From CAYNST01 sp964399955 (GTDB taxonomy: Bacteria; Pseudomonadota; Gammaproteobacteria; Pseudomonadales; Cellvibrionaceae), in NCBI GenBank assembly GCA_964399955.1, contig CAYNST010000139.1, forward strand, positions 1 through 8,207: a stretch of DNA of 8,207 nucleotides. Reading direction: 5' to 3'. Below the pieces are notes generated by a model that was not told the origin of the DNA, ran no database searches, and was given only the letters and a program-made list of their open reading frames with translations. A program made the position numbers and the translations under genes. Below, piece after piece: positions 1 through 7,140 of the stretch; position 1 is the stretch's first letter; the number at the start of each line of letters is the position of its first letter.

Positions 1-20
1 GAGAATCACCTCTGCATTGT

Positions 21-638
21 TTACCCCCAGATCGAATACGCCCAAATCGCGGCGAATACCACCAGCAGTATCAGCGACACAGCCAGCTTGTGCTTGTGGA
101 ATACCTCCTGTGCGCGGTTGCCAAGTAGCCACACCAAAACCCCCAGGCCAAAGTAGCGCAGTGCCCTTGAGAGCGCACTGGCCAGCAAAAACAGTCCTAA
201 AGAATACTGGGTGGCACCGGCCGCCAGCATGGCAACCTGAAAGGGAATAGGCACTACCCCAACCGTAAACACAAACCAGAAACCCCCGGTATGCATTTTC
301 TGCCGTATGGTTTCGTACTCTTCCGCTGTAGACACCAGGGAGACGAGCTGCATGCCGATAGCGTCGAACACAAAGTAACCTACGGCATAGCCAATCAGGG
401 CACCCAGCAGGCAGCCCAGCAACGCCACAAGACTGATGGCAAAAATCTGCCGTCGCCGCGCCTGCATCAATGGGATGATCAAAGCCTCTAACGGAATGGG
501 TACTATCAGCGCTTCCAGCACCGATGCCACTCCTACTCCAAGCAGCATATGCTTTGAGTGTATCAGCCGGTGGCCCATGGCCTTGATGCGTGCCAAAGGG
601 CTGCGGGGGGACTGAGTCACTGCCTGGGTGTCAGTCAC
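21..638 (-). CDS. VTT/DedA-superfamily (YqaA-like) inner-membrane protein
   Basis: This encodes a 205-residue polytopic inner-membrane protein. Hydrophobic segments lie at about residues 31-57, 66-92, 120-145, 147-173 and 185-204. The marks of the VTT (formerly SNARE-associated) domain are visible: an E42...PIPLE51 segment, a second V-V-P-I-P-F segment at 128-133 followed by A-A-G (139-141), and the arginine-bearing S-R-A-L-R-Y-F-G-L-G at 157-166. Length and motif order fit the YqaA branch of the DedA superfamily. Some DedA-family members are known to recycle undecaprenyl phosphate or maintain envelope homeostasis, but the role of the YqaA branch is not established, so the substrate here is unknown. 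The start is a GTG at 636-638, chosen because an AAGG ribosome binding site lies about 9 nt upstream; the next in-frame ATG is codon 21. The gene diverges from pstS with a 384-nt gap, so it is probably not part of the pst operon. Confidence 0.85.
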   Translation of the reverse strand: MTDTQAVTQSPRSPLARIKAMGHRLIHSKHMLLGVGVASVLEALIVPIPLEALIIPLMQARRRQIFAISLVALLGCLLGALIGYAVGYFVFDAIGMQLVSLVSTAEEYETIRQKMHTGGFWFVFTVGVVPIPFQVAMLAAGATQYSLGLFLLASALSRALRYFGLGVLVWLLGNRAQEVFHKHKLAVSLILLVVFAAIWAYSIWG

Positions 639-687
639 AGTCTGCTACCTTTTTGTTGCGGTGGTGCAGACAAGCTATGGGGGGCGA

Positions 688-927
688 ATGAATGTGAAAA
701 CGCATGTCAGTGTACCAAAAGCCAGTGAATCCGCCGAAGACGAAGTACGGAATGGCCAGAGTGGCGGGCCATCATCTGTGCCGCGCAGACAGCGGCTGCT
801 CCAGAAGAAGATACGGACTCCCCGGCGCTGGCCGATCTACGACGGACTAAAAAAGCTAGTGGCGTCACAAGTATTTACCATGCATTGGATTGCACGACGG
901 TTTAGTGGCTCCTTCACACAACTGTAA
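688..927 (+). CDS. Doubtful small basic hypothetical protein
   Basis: An open frame of 79 codons starts at ATG 688, with a G-rich stretch (GGGGGGCG) just upstream that could act as a weak ribosome binding site. The predicted product is unrecognised. Its first half is polar with acidic and serine residues, its middle is strongly basic (K-K-I-R-T-P-R-R-W at about 40-48), and it ends with a short region rich in aromatic and basic residues. There is no signal peptide or clear membrane span. The last codons and the stop fall inside the candidate Pho box at 911-928. Codon use is not strikingly like that of the pst genes. It may be a chance ORF in the long leader region, a decayed gene, or a small lineage-specific gene; the sequence alone does not decide. 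Confidence 0.25.
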   Translation: MNVKTHVSVPKASESAEDEVRNGQSGGPSSVPRRQRLLQKKIRTPRRWPIYDGLKKLVASQVFTMHWIARRFSGSFTQL

Positions 928-944
928 TAATTTCGCCCTATTGT
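911..944 (+). promoter_or_regulatory. Candidate Pho box and -10 element for pstS
   Basis: Positions 911-928 match the Escherichia-type Pho box (CTGTCAT-AWAW-CTGTCAY) at 13 of 18 positions. The downstream half CTGTAAT (922-928) matches 6 of 7, and the upstream half is weaker (4 of 7). A -10-like TATTGT lies at 939-944, exactly 10 nt after the box, the spacing usual for PhoB-activated promoters in which the box replaces the -35 element. Transcription would begin near 951, giving a leader of about 70 nt before pstS. The box is imperfect, so the site is inferred from match plus geometry plus the gene it precedes. Confidence 0.55.
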
Positions 945-1022
945 GCCAGCCAGGGTCACCAAGGCGCCGAAGAGACGGCTTGAACAACCCCCGAAATATC
1001 GCAATCCATATTGGAGTAGTCT

Positions 1023-1994
1023 ATGAACATCAAACAGATATTCAAGGGATTGGCTTTGGCCGGTTCGCTGACATGTGCCGCCGTACAGGCAGACCCGGAA
1101 CTCAAGGAGTACAAAGCCGTGTCCGGCGTCTCCGGCAGTGTCAACAGTATTGGCTCGGACACCCTGAACAATCTGATGACCCTGTGGGCCGAGGAATTCG
1201 CGCGCTTTTACCCGGCAGTTAAGATCCAGATTCAAGGCGCGGGGTCCGGTACCGCGCCTCCGGCCATAGCCCAGGGCACTGCCAACTTTGGCCCAATGAG
1301 CCGGGAAATGCGTGCTTCGGAAATTCAAGCCTTTGAGAAGCAGCACGGCTATAAGCCCACAGCCATTCCGGTGGCCATTGACCTGCTGGCGGTCTACGTC
1401 AACAAGGACAACCCTCTAGAAGGTTTGACTCTGCCGCAGGTAGACGCGATCTTTTCTGCGACCCGCAGTTGCGGTGCCGAGGCCGACATTACCCGCTGGG
1501 GTCAGGTGGGTTTGACTGGCAACTGGACCAACCGGGATTTTGCCCTCTACAGCCGCAATGCGGTGTCCGGCACCTACGGCTACTTCAAAGAAGTAGCATT
1601 GTGCGGCGGCGACTTCAAGTCAAGCATCAATGAACAGCCCGGTTCGTCATCTGTGGTACAGGGTGTCACCGAGTCCATCAATGGCATTGGCTACTCCGGC
1701 ATTGGCTACCGCACCTCGGGCGTGCGCATTCTGCCACTGGCCAAAGAGGAAGATGGTGAGTTTGCCGAAGCCACGCCGGAAAACGCGCTGAACGGCAGCT
1801 ATCCTTTGTCGCGCTTCCTATACATCTACGTAAACAAGCACCCCAACCGTCCGATGGCACCGCTGGAAGCTGAGTTCGTGAAAATGATGCTGTCAAAGAT
1901 TGGCCAGGAAGTGGTTGAGCGGGATGGCTTTGTACCCCTGCCTGCTGCGGTTGCCAACAAGACTCGCGCTGAATTGGGGCTGGACGAGGAATAA
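1023..1994 (+). CDS. pstS: Periplasmic phosphate-binding protein PstS
   Basis: This is the substrate-binding subunit of the high-affinity phosphate ABC importer, 323 residues long. Residues 1-23 form a Sec signal peptide (basic K4 and K8, hydrophobic core, cleavage expected after A-V-Q-A at 20-23), so the mature protein is periplasmic. Phosphate-binding segments are visible: G-S-D-T-L (44-48), G-A-G-S-G-T-A-P (72-79), then G-T-A-N-F-G-P-M-S-R, and S-R-N-A-V-S-G-T-Y-G near 177-186. Two cysteines, C150 and C194, are the only ones in the mature chain and could form a disulfide after export (inference). The start ATG has GGAG at 1013-1016, 6 nt upstream. The gene is preceded by a candidate Pho box and followed by a strong intrinsic terminator, so it is probably made largely as a monocistronic mRNA, in keeping with the excess of binding protein over permease usual for such importers. 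Confidence 0.96.
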   Translation: MNIKQIFKGLALAGSLTCAAVQADPELKEYKAVSGVSGSVNSIGSDTLNNLMTLWAEEFARFYPAVKIQIQGAGSGTAPPAIAQGTANFGPMSREMRASEIQAFEKQHGYKPTAIPVAIDLLAVYVNKDNPLEGLTLPQVDAIFSATRSCGAEADITRWGQVGLTGNWTNRDFALYSRNAVSGTYGYFKEVALCGGDFKSSINEQPGSSSVVQGVTESINGIGYSGIGYRTSGVRILPLAKEEDGEFAEATPENALNGSYPLSRFLYIYVNKHPNRPMAPLEAEFVKMMLSKIGQEVVERDGFVPLPAAVANKTRAELGLDEE

Positions 1995-2031
1995 GGCTCC
2001 GGCTCAAGCAACTCACAGTCACAGCCTTCTC

Positions 2032-2064
2032 ATGCGGCGATTCTCGAATCGCCGCATTTTTTTT
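2032..2064 (+). terminator. Rho-independent terminator after pstS
   Basis: Positions 2032-2043 are perfectly complementary to 2046-2057, giving a GC-rich stem of about 11 bp closed by a small CTCG-type loop. It is followed immediately by eight T residues (2057-2064). It starts 37 nt after the pstS stop codon. This is a textbook intrinsic terminator and would stop, or strongly attenuate, transcription between pstS and pstC. Confidence 0.93.
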
Positions 2065-2096
2065 GTTCCTTTGATCGGCATCATCCCTCTCATCGG

Positions 2097-2141
2097 CATT
2101 CATCCCAGTGTAACAAAACTGTCATTTGGCGCTGCTAGCAT
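2097..2141 (+). promoter_or_regulatory. Second Pho-box promoter, upstream of pstC
   Basis: Positions 2108-2125 match the Pho box consensus at 15 of 18, with a perfect downstream half CTGTCAT (2119-2125) and a perfect AAAA linker. A third half-like heptamer, CATTCAT (2097-2103, 5 of 7), sits exactly 11 nt further upstream, the phasing expected for tandem PhoB protomers. A -10-like TAGCAT at 2136-2141 follows after exactly 10 nt and is preceded by TGC, forming an extended -10. The site lies downstream of the pstS terminator, so it would drive pstC-pstA-pstB-phoU independently of pstS. Transcription would start near 2148, about 68 nt before the pstC start codon. Confidence 0.75.
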
Positions 2142-2215
2142 TCGCGCGTCAACCAGGAAACCCCGCTAAACGGTGGCTTCTCCAGCCTATCCCCTTACCC
2201 TCAGGACCGTCGAAC

Positions 2216-4504
2216 ATGTCTGAGAAAACCTCCACCGCCGCGCTTCTGCCGGCCAGCCTGATGCCGAACGCCGAGCAGCGCGCTCGGCAACGCAAGATCC
2301 GCAGCTTGAAGGACGGCTTGTCGCGCTACGGGATTGGCGCTGCGGGTTTTGCCGTAGTCGGCGCCCTGGCGCTGATTTTTGTCTACCTGTTTTCTGAAGT
2401 GGCGCCCTTGTTCAAAGGTGCTTCTGTAGATGTGACGGAGACCTTCACTTCACCCGCTTCCAGCGTGGACGACCCCGCTGTGCATCTGGTTCTGGAGCGC
2501 TACGAAGTGATTGGCGCAAGCTTTAACCGCAGCGGCGCGGTCAATTTTTTTGACGTTCAAAGCCAGCAGGTGCTTAGCCAACACCAAATGCCAACTCCTG
2601 AGGGCGCAGCCTTCAGTGCTGTTGCGGCCGGGCAGTCTGCTGAAGGACTGGTGGCTTACGGCTATGACAACGGGCAGGTCTCAGTTGCCAGACATGAGTA
2701 TTCCCTGAGCTACCCCAACGATCAGCGACTGGTGACTCCGGACCTGCTGTTCCCGCTGGGAGAGGAACCGCAAGTGTTGGACGAGCTGGGCAGCCCCTTG
2801 TCTGTCATTGCCGTTCAACAGACGCCGCGCGGCATCTTCACCGCCGGCATCACCGCTGACAACCGCTTGAAGCTTGCCATACACAACGCGCAAACAAACC
2901 TGTTCACCGGTGAAGCGCAGATCAGCAGTCGCCGACATGAACTGCCGCCACTGCCTCAAGGCAGCCGCGGTATTCATCTGCTGATCGACAAAACCGGGCG
3001 CCATCTCATAGTGGCCGACGATCAAAGCCGCCTGCATTATTACGATATAGCCCAACCGCAATCCGCTCGCTTGCGGCACAGCGTGGCAACTGAGCGGGGA
3101 CAGGTCACGGCACTGGACTTTGTGGTGGGCACGGCGTCTTTGGTGGTGGGCACCCACAATGGCAGCGTTAGCCAGTGGTTTTTGGTGCGACGGGAAGACA
3201 ACACTTATTACCTTGCGCCGGCGCGTGACTTCAAAGCCTTACCCGGAGCCATTACACAGGTTAAAACCGAATACACTCGCAAGGGTTTTGCCGCCGCGGA
3301 TAACCGCGGCAATATTGGCCTTTATTACGGCACATCCGCACGCGATCTAGGCACCTACTCGCTGATTGACGCTCCTGTTTCTCACCTTGCCATCTCGCCC
3401 ATCAACGGCCGCCTGATGGTATTGGATGCAACTCAGCAATTGACCCTTGCCGACGTATGGAACCGCCACCCGGGCATTTCCTTCAAATCCATGTGGCACA
3501 AGGTGTGGTACGAAGGTCGCTCGCAGCCCGACTACATCTGGCAGTCCTCATCCGGTCAGGACGACTTTGAAGCCAAGATGAGTTTTGTACCCCTCACCGT
3601 CGGCACACTCAAAGCCGCCTTTTTTGCCATGCTGTTTGCCATTCCGCTGGCTATTATGGGCGCAATCTACACCGCCTATTTCATGACCCCCAAGCTTCGC
3701 GGTGTGGTAAAACCCTCGATTGAAATCATGGAAGCCCTGCCCACCGTAATCCTCGGCTTTTTGGCCGGGCTGTGGCTGGCGCCTTTCATAGAGAGTCATC
3801 TGCCGGCGGTATTCAGCATTCTGATTTTTATGCCGTTGATGATGATTGCCACCGGCTACGGTTGGAGTCGATTACCCAGCAGTATCCGTGACCGGGTCCC
3901 CGAAGGCTGGGAAGCCGCCATCTTGGTGATACCCATTCTGCTGACCGGCTGGCTGTGTGTGGCCATCAGTCCGCAGGCGGAGCTCTTGTTTTTTGACGGC
4001 AGCATGCGCCAGTGGTTTACCGAGCGCGGCATCACCTATGACCAGCGCAATGCTCTGGTGGTGGGCATTGCCATGGGCTTCGCGGTGATTCCCACTATTT
4101 TCTCCATTGCAGAAGACGCTGTGTTCAACGTGCCCCGCCATTTAACCCAGGGATCACTTGCCCTGGGCGCCACCCGCTGGCAAACCGTGCTGGGAGTGGT
4201 GCTTCCCACCGCAAGCCCGGGTATGTTTTCGGCAGTGATGATGGGCTTTGGTCGCGCGGTAGGCGAAACCATGATTGTTCTGATGGCCACCGGCAACAGC
4301 CCAATTGTTAATTTCAACATCTTTGAGGGCATGCGCACCCTATCGGCCAATATTGCCGTTGAACTGCCGGAGGCGGCAGTGGACAGCACACACTTCAGAA
4401 CACTGTTTCTTGCCGCGCTGGTGCTGCTGTCACTGACCTTCGTGGTAAATACCATTGCGGAAGTGGTGCGTCAGCGGCTTCGTCTGCGTTACAGCAATCT
4501 TTGA
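2216..4504 (+). CDS. pstC: Phosphate ABC transporter permease PstC, long form with periplasmic beta-propeller-like insertion
   Basis: This is one of the two membrane subunits forming the phosphate channel. It has 762 residues, over twice the roughly 320 of Escherichia PstC but close to the extended Pseudomonas and marine forms. After a basic cytoplasmic tail, one membrane span lies at about 39-59. A long soluble region (about 70-455) follows, predicted periplasmic, with seven repeated beta-rich units resembling propeller blades, near residues 89-125, 132-160, 195-225, 252-280, 297-325, 345-373 and 387-415. The permease core begins with S-F-V-P-L-T-V-G-T-L-K at 456-466. It includes an additional hydrophobic segment near 566-583, the EAA-type cytoplasmic loop that docks on PstB (Q645 to P664, with A-L-G-A-T), and the conserved R680-A-V-G-E684. 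The ATG start at 2216 has AGGA 9 nt upstream; an in-frame TTG at 2126 would fall inside the Pho-box promoter and is rejected. pstA follows after 15 nt. Confidence 0.93.
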   Translation: MSEKTSTAALLPASLMPNAEQRARQRKIRSLKDGLSRYGIGAAGFAVVGALALIFVYLFSEVAPLFKGASVDVTETFTSPASSVDDPAVHLVLERYEVIGASFNRSGAVNFFDVQSQQVLSQHQMPTPEGAAFSAVAAGQSAEGLVAYGYDNGQVSVARHEYSLSYPNDQRLVTPDLLFPLGEEPQVLDELGSPLSVIAVQQTPRGIFTAGITADNRLKLAIHNAQTNLFTGEAQISSRRHELPPLPQGSRGIHLLIDKTGRHLIVADDQSRLHYYDIAQPQSARLRHSVATERGQVTALDFVVGTASLVVGTHNGSVSQWFLVRREDNTYYLAPARDFKALPGAITQVKTEYTRKGFAAADNRGNIGLYYGTSARDLGTYSLIDAPVSHLAISPINGRLMVLDATQQLTLADVWNRHPGISFKSMWHKVWYEGRSQPDYIWQSSSGQDDFEAKMSFVPLTVGTLKAAFFAMLFAIPLAIMGAIYTAYFMTPKLRGVVKPSIEIMEALPTVILGFLAGLWLAPFIESHLPAVFSILIFMPLMMIATGYGWSRLPSSIRDRVPEGWEAAILVIPILLTGWLCVAISPQAELLFFDGSMRQWFTERGITYDQRNALVVGIAMGFAVIPTIFSIAEDAVFNVPRHLTQGSLALGATRWQTVLGVVLPTASPGMFSAVMMGFGRAVGETMIVLMATGNSPIVNFNIFEGMRTLSANIAVELPEAAVDSTHFRTLFLAALVLLSLTFVVNTIAEVVRQRLRLRYSNL

Positions 4505-4519
4505 TTCGGGAATTGCAAG

Positions 4520-6190
4520 ATGAAGAAAACCTGGTTTAACAGCGGTGCACCCTGGATCTGGCTGAACGGCGGTGCCGTGGCCCTGTGTATGGTGATGGTG
4601 TTTGGTTTGATCGGGCTGATCGCTATTCGCGGCTTCAGTCACTTTTGGCCTGCCGACATCATCCAGACCAGCGTGACCGATCGCAGCGGTGCACGCCAAG
4701 TGATCATGGGCGAAGAGGTGCGCAGTGAAGTCATTACCGCCGCCGTTGCGCGCGACGCCGGATACAACGTGCCCGAAGATGCCGGCCTGATTCGCCGCTA
4801 TCTATTCAAAGTTGGCAACCGTGACATCAGCGGGCGGGACTTTACCTGGCACCTGGAAACCGGCATGGACGATTGGCAGTATCCCCGCGATGCCATATCC
4901 ATAGAGCGACGCGAATGGGGTGACTTTTTCGGATATCCTGAGGAAATACACGAAGACGACCGCCTGGTCAGTCAACGTGGCGATGAGAATTTCTGGCGTG
5001 AAATCCAGGCACGCGTCAGCCGCAGCGTGCAGTTGCACCGTCAGATTCGTCGCATTGAGAAGCAGGACATAGGCCGCATAAACCACGCTATGGAAGGCTT
5101 GCGCCTGGAGCGCAGACGGCTGGAGTTGCAAGGCGCAAGCGCCGCCGAACTGGCCCAGGCAGATGCACATTTTGCCGAGAGGCGCGCAGAACTTGAAGCA
5201 CACTATCAGGCTGTGCGACAGGAACGCGATGCGATCATGACCCAGAATCAGCGCGACTTGCTGCTTGCGCGAACGGCGGACGGTCAGGAATTGCGGCTGC
5301 CCTTCTCCCAGGTGGTGCGCATTACTCGGGTGAATGACCTGGGCGTGTTCGGCAAGCTGGGCGGCTACCTGAGTCGCTTTTGGGAATTCATCAGTGGGGA
5401 GCCGCGGGAAGCCAATACCGAAGGGGGAATCTTTCCTGCCATCTTCGGCACGGTCACCATGGTACTGGTCATGTCAATCATGGTGACGCCTTTCGGCGTC
5501 CTGGCGGCCATCTATTTGCGCGAGTACGCCAAGCAGGGCCCCCTGCTCAAACTCATCCGCATATCCGTCTACAACCTCGCCGGTGTACCCTCCATTGTAT
5601 ACGGCGTGTTCGGGTTGGGCTTTTTTGTTTATTTTCTGGGCGGCAATATAGACCAGATTTTTTATCCCGAAGCCCTGCCCGCCCCGACCTTTGGCACTCC
5701 GGGTCTGTTCTGGGCGTCGCTCACCCTGGCACTGCTGACTCTACCGGTGGTGATCGTTTCCACGGAAGAAGGCTTGTCGCGAATTCCAAGCACCATCCGA
5801 CAGGGCAGCCTGGCGTTGGGAGCAACTAAATCAGAAACCTTATGGAAGGTGGTAGTACCCCTGGCCACACCGGCAATGATGACCGGCTTGATCCTCGCGG
5901 TAGCACGCGCCGCAGGCGAAGTGGCACCGCTCATGTTGGTGGGAGTGGTCAAGCTAGCACCAACTTTGCCTATTGATGGCAACACGCCTTTCCTGCATCT
6001 GGACCGAAAAATCATGCACCTGGGCTTTCACATCTTTGATGTGGGCTTTCAAAGCCCTAACGTGGAAGCCGCTCGCCCCTTGGTATACGCCACAGCGTTG
6101 ACTCTGGTCATTATGATTGTGGTACTCAACCTAACGGCTATCAAAATTCGCAATACCTTGCGGGAAAAATACCGCAGCGCGTCCGATTAA
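4520..6190 (+). CDS. pstA: Phosphate ABC transporter permease PstA, long form with coiled-coil-like periplasmic insertion
   Basis: This is the second channel-forming permease, partner of PstC. It has 556 residues, against about 296 in Escherichia and just over 500 in Pseudomonas. A single N-terminal membrane span (about 15-37) is followed by a soluble region of about 260 residues. Its first part is mixed; residues 155-245 are very rich in R, E, K, Q and A with heptad-like hydrophobic spacing, suggesting helical coiled coil. This N-terminal part probably corresponds to the domain described in Pfam as DUF3333 (recalled, not searched). The permease core starts near 303 (G-G-I-F-P-A-I-F-G-T-V) and holds about five more spans. 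The EAA-type loop lies at 428-447 (Q-G-S-L-A-L-G-A-T) and R463-A-A-G-E467 follows it. The ribosome binding site is weak (CGGGAA about 8 nt upstream), and the 15-nt gap after pstC suggests translational coupling. pstB follows after 14 nt. Confidence 0.94.
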   Translation: MKKTWFNSGAPWIWLNGGAVALCMVMVFGLIGLIAIRGFSHFWPADIIQTSVTDRSGARQVIMGEEVRSEVITAAVARDAGYNVPEDAGLIRRYLFKVGNRDISGRDFTWHLETGMDDWQYPRDAISIERREWGDFFGYPEEIHEDDRLVSQRGDENFWREIQARVSRSVQLHRQIRRIEKQDIGRINHAMEGLRLERRRLELQGASAAELAQADAHFAERRAELEAHYQAVRQERDAIMTQNQRDLLLARTADGQELRLPFSQVVRITRVNDLGVFGKLGGYLSRFWEFISGEPREANTEGGIFPAIFGTVTMVLVMSIMVTPFGVLAAIYLREYAKQGPLLKLIRISVYNLAGVPSIVYGVFGLGFFVYFLGGNIDQIFYPEALPAPTFGTPGLFWASLTLALLTLPVVIVSTEEGLSRIPSTIRQGSLALGATKSETLWKVVVPLATPAMMTGLILAVARAAGEVAPLMLVGVVKLAPTLPIDGNTPFLHLDRKIMHLGFHIFDVGFQSPNVEAARPLVYATALTLVIMIVVLNLTAIKIRNTLREKYRSASD

Positions 6191-6204
6191 CCCGGGAGAC
6201 ATCC

Positions 6205-7140
6205 ATGTTAAGTAACCAAAAAACGACTGGCTCGGCCTCTACCGCCGGCCGACTCAGAGGGCCTGTCAATATGAATCAGATGACGCCAGACAATGCCAAC
6301 GCGCGCGCGGATCGCCCCTCGCTCACTATTCGAACCAGCAACAGTGGCACTGAACACAGCCAGGAGAGGCTGTCGTTACAAGACGAAAAGGTCAAACTGG
6401 AAGTCCGCAATCTGCAATTGTTTTACGGGCAGGAGCGCGCGCTCAAGGGCATTGACCTGGCCATTCCCGATCGCCGGGTGACTGCGTTTATTGGGCCGTC
6501 GGGTTGTGGCAAATCCACCCTATTGCGTTGCTTCAACCGCATGAATGACCTGGTGGACAACTGTCGCATCGAAGGTGAAATACTCAAAGACGGTGCCAAT
6601 ATTTACGACAAACGGGTGGACGTTGCGGAATTGCGCCGCTCGGTGGGCATGGTTTTCCAAAAACCCAATCCATTTCCAAAATCCATCTACGAGAACGTAG
6701 CTTTTGGCCTGCGCCTGCAGGGCGTCAAGTCTCGCAGCGTTCTGGAAACCGTGGTGGAAAAGGCTCTGCGCGGGGCCGCACTGTGGGATGAAGTTAAAGA
6801 CCGCTTGCAGGACAACGCCTTTGGACTGTCTGGCGGCCAGCAACAACGCCTGGTCATTGCGCGGGCCATTGCGATTGAGCCGGAGGTGATTCTTCTGGAT
6901 GAGCCAGCCTCGGCCCTGGATCCAATCTCCACGGCAAAAATAGAAGAGCTGATCACCGAATTGAAAGAGCAATACACCATTGTCATTGTCACCCACAACA
7001 TGCAGCAGGCCGCTCGCGTGTCCGACTATACGGCCTTTTTGCACATGGGCGAGATTGTTGAGTACAACGACACCGACAGCATGTTCACCAACCCGCAGCA
7101 GAAGCGCACAGAAGATTATATTACCGGGCGCTATGGCTGA
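6205..7140 (+). CDS. pstB: Phosphate ABC transporter ATP-binding protein PstB
   Basis: This is the cytoplasmic ATPase that powers phosphate import; it acts as a dimer beneath PstC/PstA. It has 311 residues against about 257 in Escherichia. The ABC domain begins near residue 64 and all key elements are present: A-loop Y74, Walker A G97-P-S-G-C-G-K-S-T105, Q-loop Q152 within M-V-F-Q-K-P-N-P-F-P, signature L208-S-G-G-Q-Q-Q-R215, Walker B with D232 and catalytic E233, D-loop S-A-L-D (236-239), and switch H264. The K-P-N-P-F-P segment and A-L-D-P-I-S-T are typical of PstB rather than other importers. The first 60 or so residues form a polar, probably disordered extension. ATG 6205 has a good GGGAGA site; an in-frame ATG at 6271 (codon 23) also has AGAGGG 9 nt upstream, so a shorter product is possible. 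Confidence 0.96.
   Translation: MLSNQKTTGSASTAGRLRGPVNMNQMTPDNANARADRPSLTIRTSNSGTEHSQERLSLQDEKVKLEVRNLQLFYGQERALKGIDLAIPDRRVTAFIGPSGCGKSTLLRCFNRMNDLVDNCRIEGEILKDGANIYDKRVDVAELRRSVGMVFQKPNPFPKSIYENVAFGLRLQGVKSRSVLETVVEKALRGAALWDEVKDRLQDNAFGLSGGQQQRLVIARAIAIEPEVILLDEPASALDPISTAKIEELITELKEQYTIVIVTHNMQQAARVSDYTAFLHMGEIVEYNDTDSMFTNPQQKRTEDYITGRYG

Larger units (their letters stand above)
639..1022. other. Divergent intergenic region between the VTT gene and pstS
   Basis: This 384-nt region separates the leftward VTT gene from rightward pstS. It holds the ribosome binding site of the VTT gene at its left edge, a doubtful 79-codon ORF (688-927), a candidate PhoB-dependent promoter (911-944) and the pstS ribosome binding site GGAG at 1013-1016. 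I see no tRNA, no intrinsic terminator and no clear inverted repeat in it. Confidence 0.7.

Noticed and set aside
837..1346. 169-codon ORF on the minus strand across the pstS start
   Set aside because: It covers the pstS promoter and signal peptide in antisense, and its product shows no domain or sensible composition.
2126..2215. Longer pstC beginning at TTG 2126, adding 30 residues
   Set aside because: The TTG lies directly after the Pho box and upstream of the predicted transcription start, has no ribosome binding site, and the added residues do not resemble PstC. ATG 2216 has AGGA at proper spacing.
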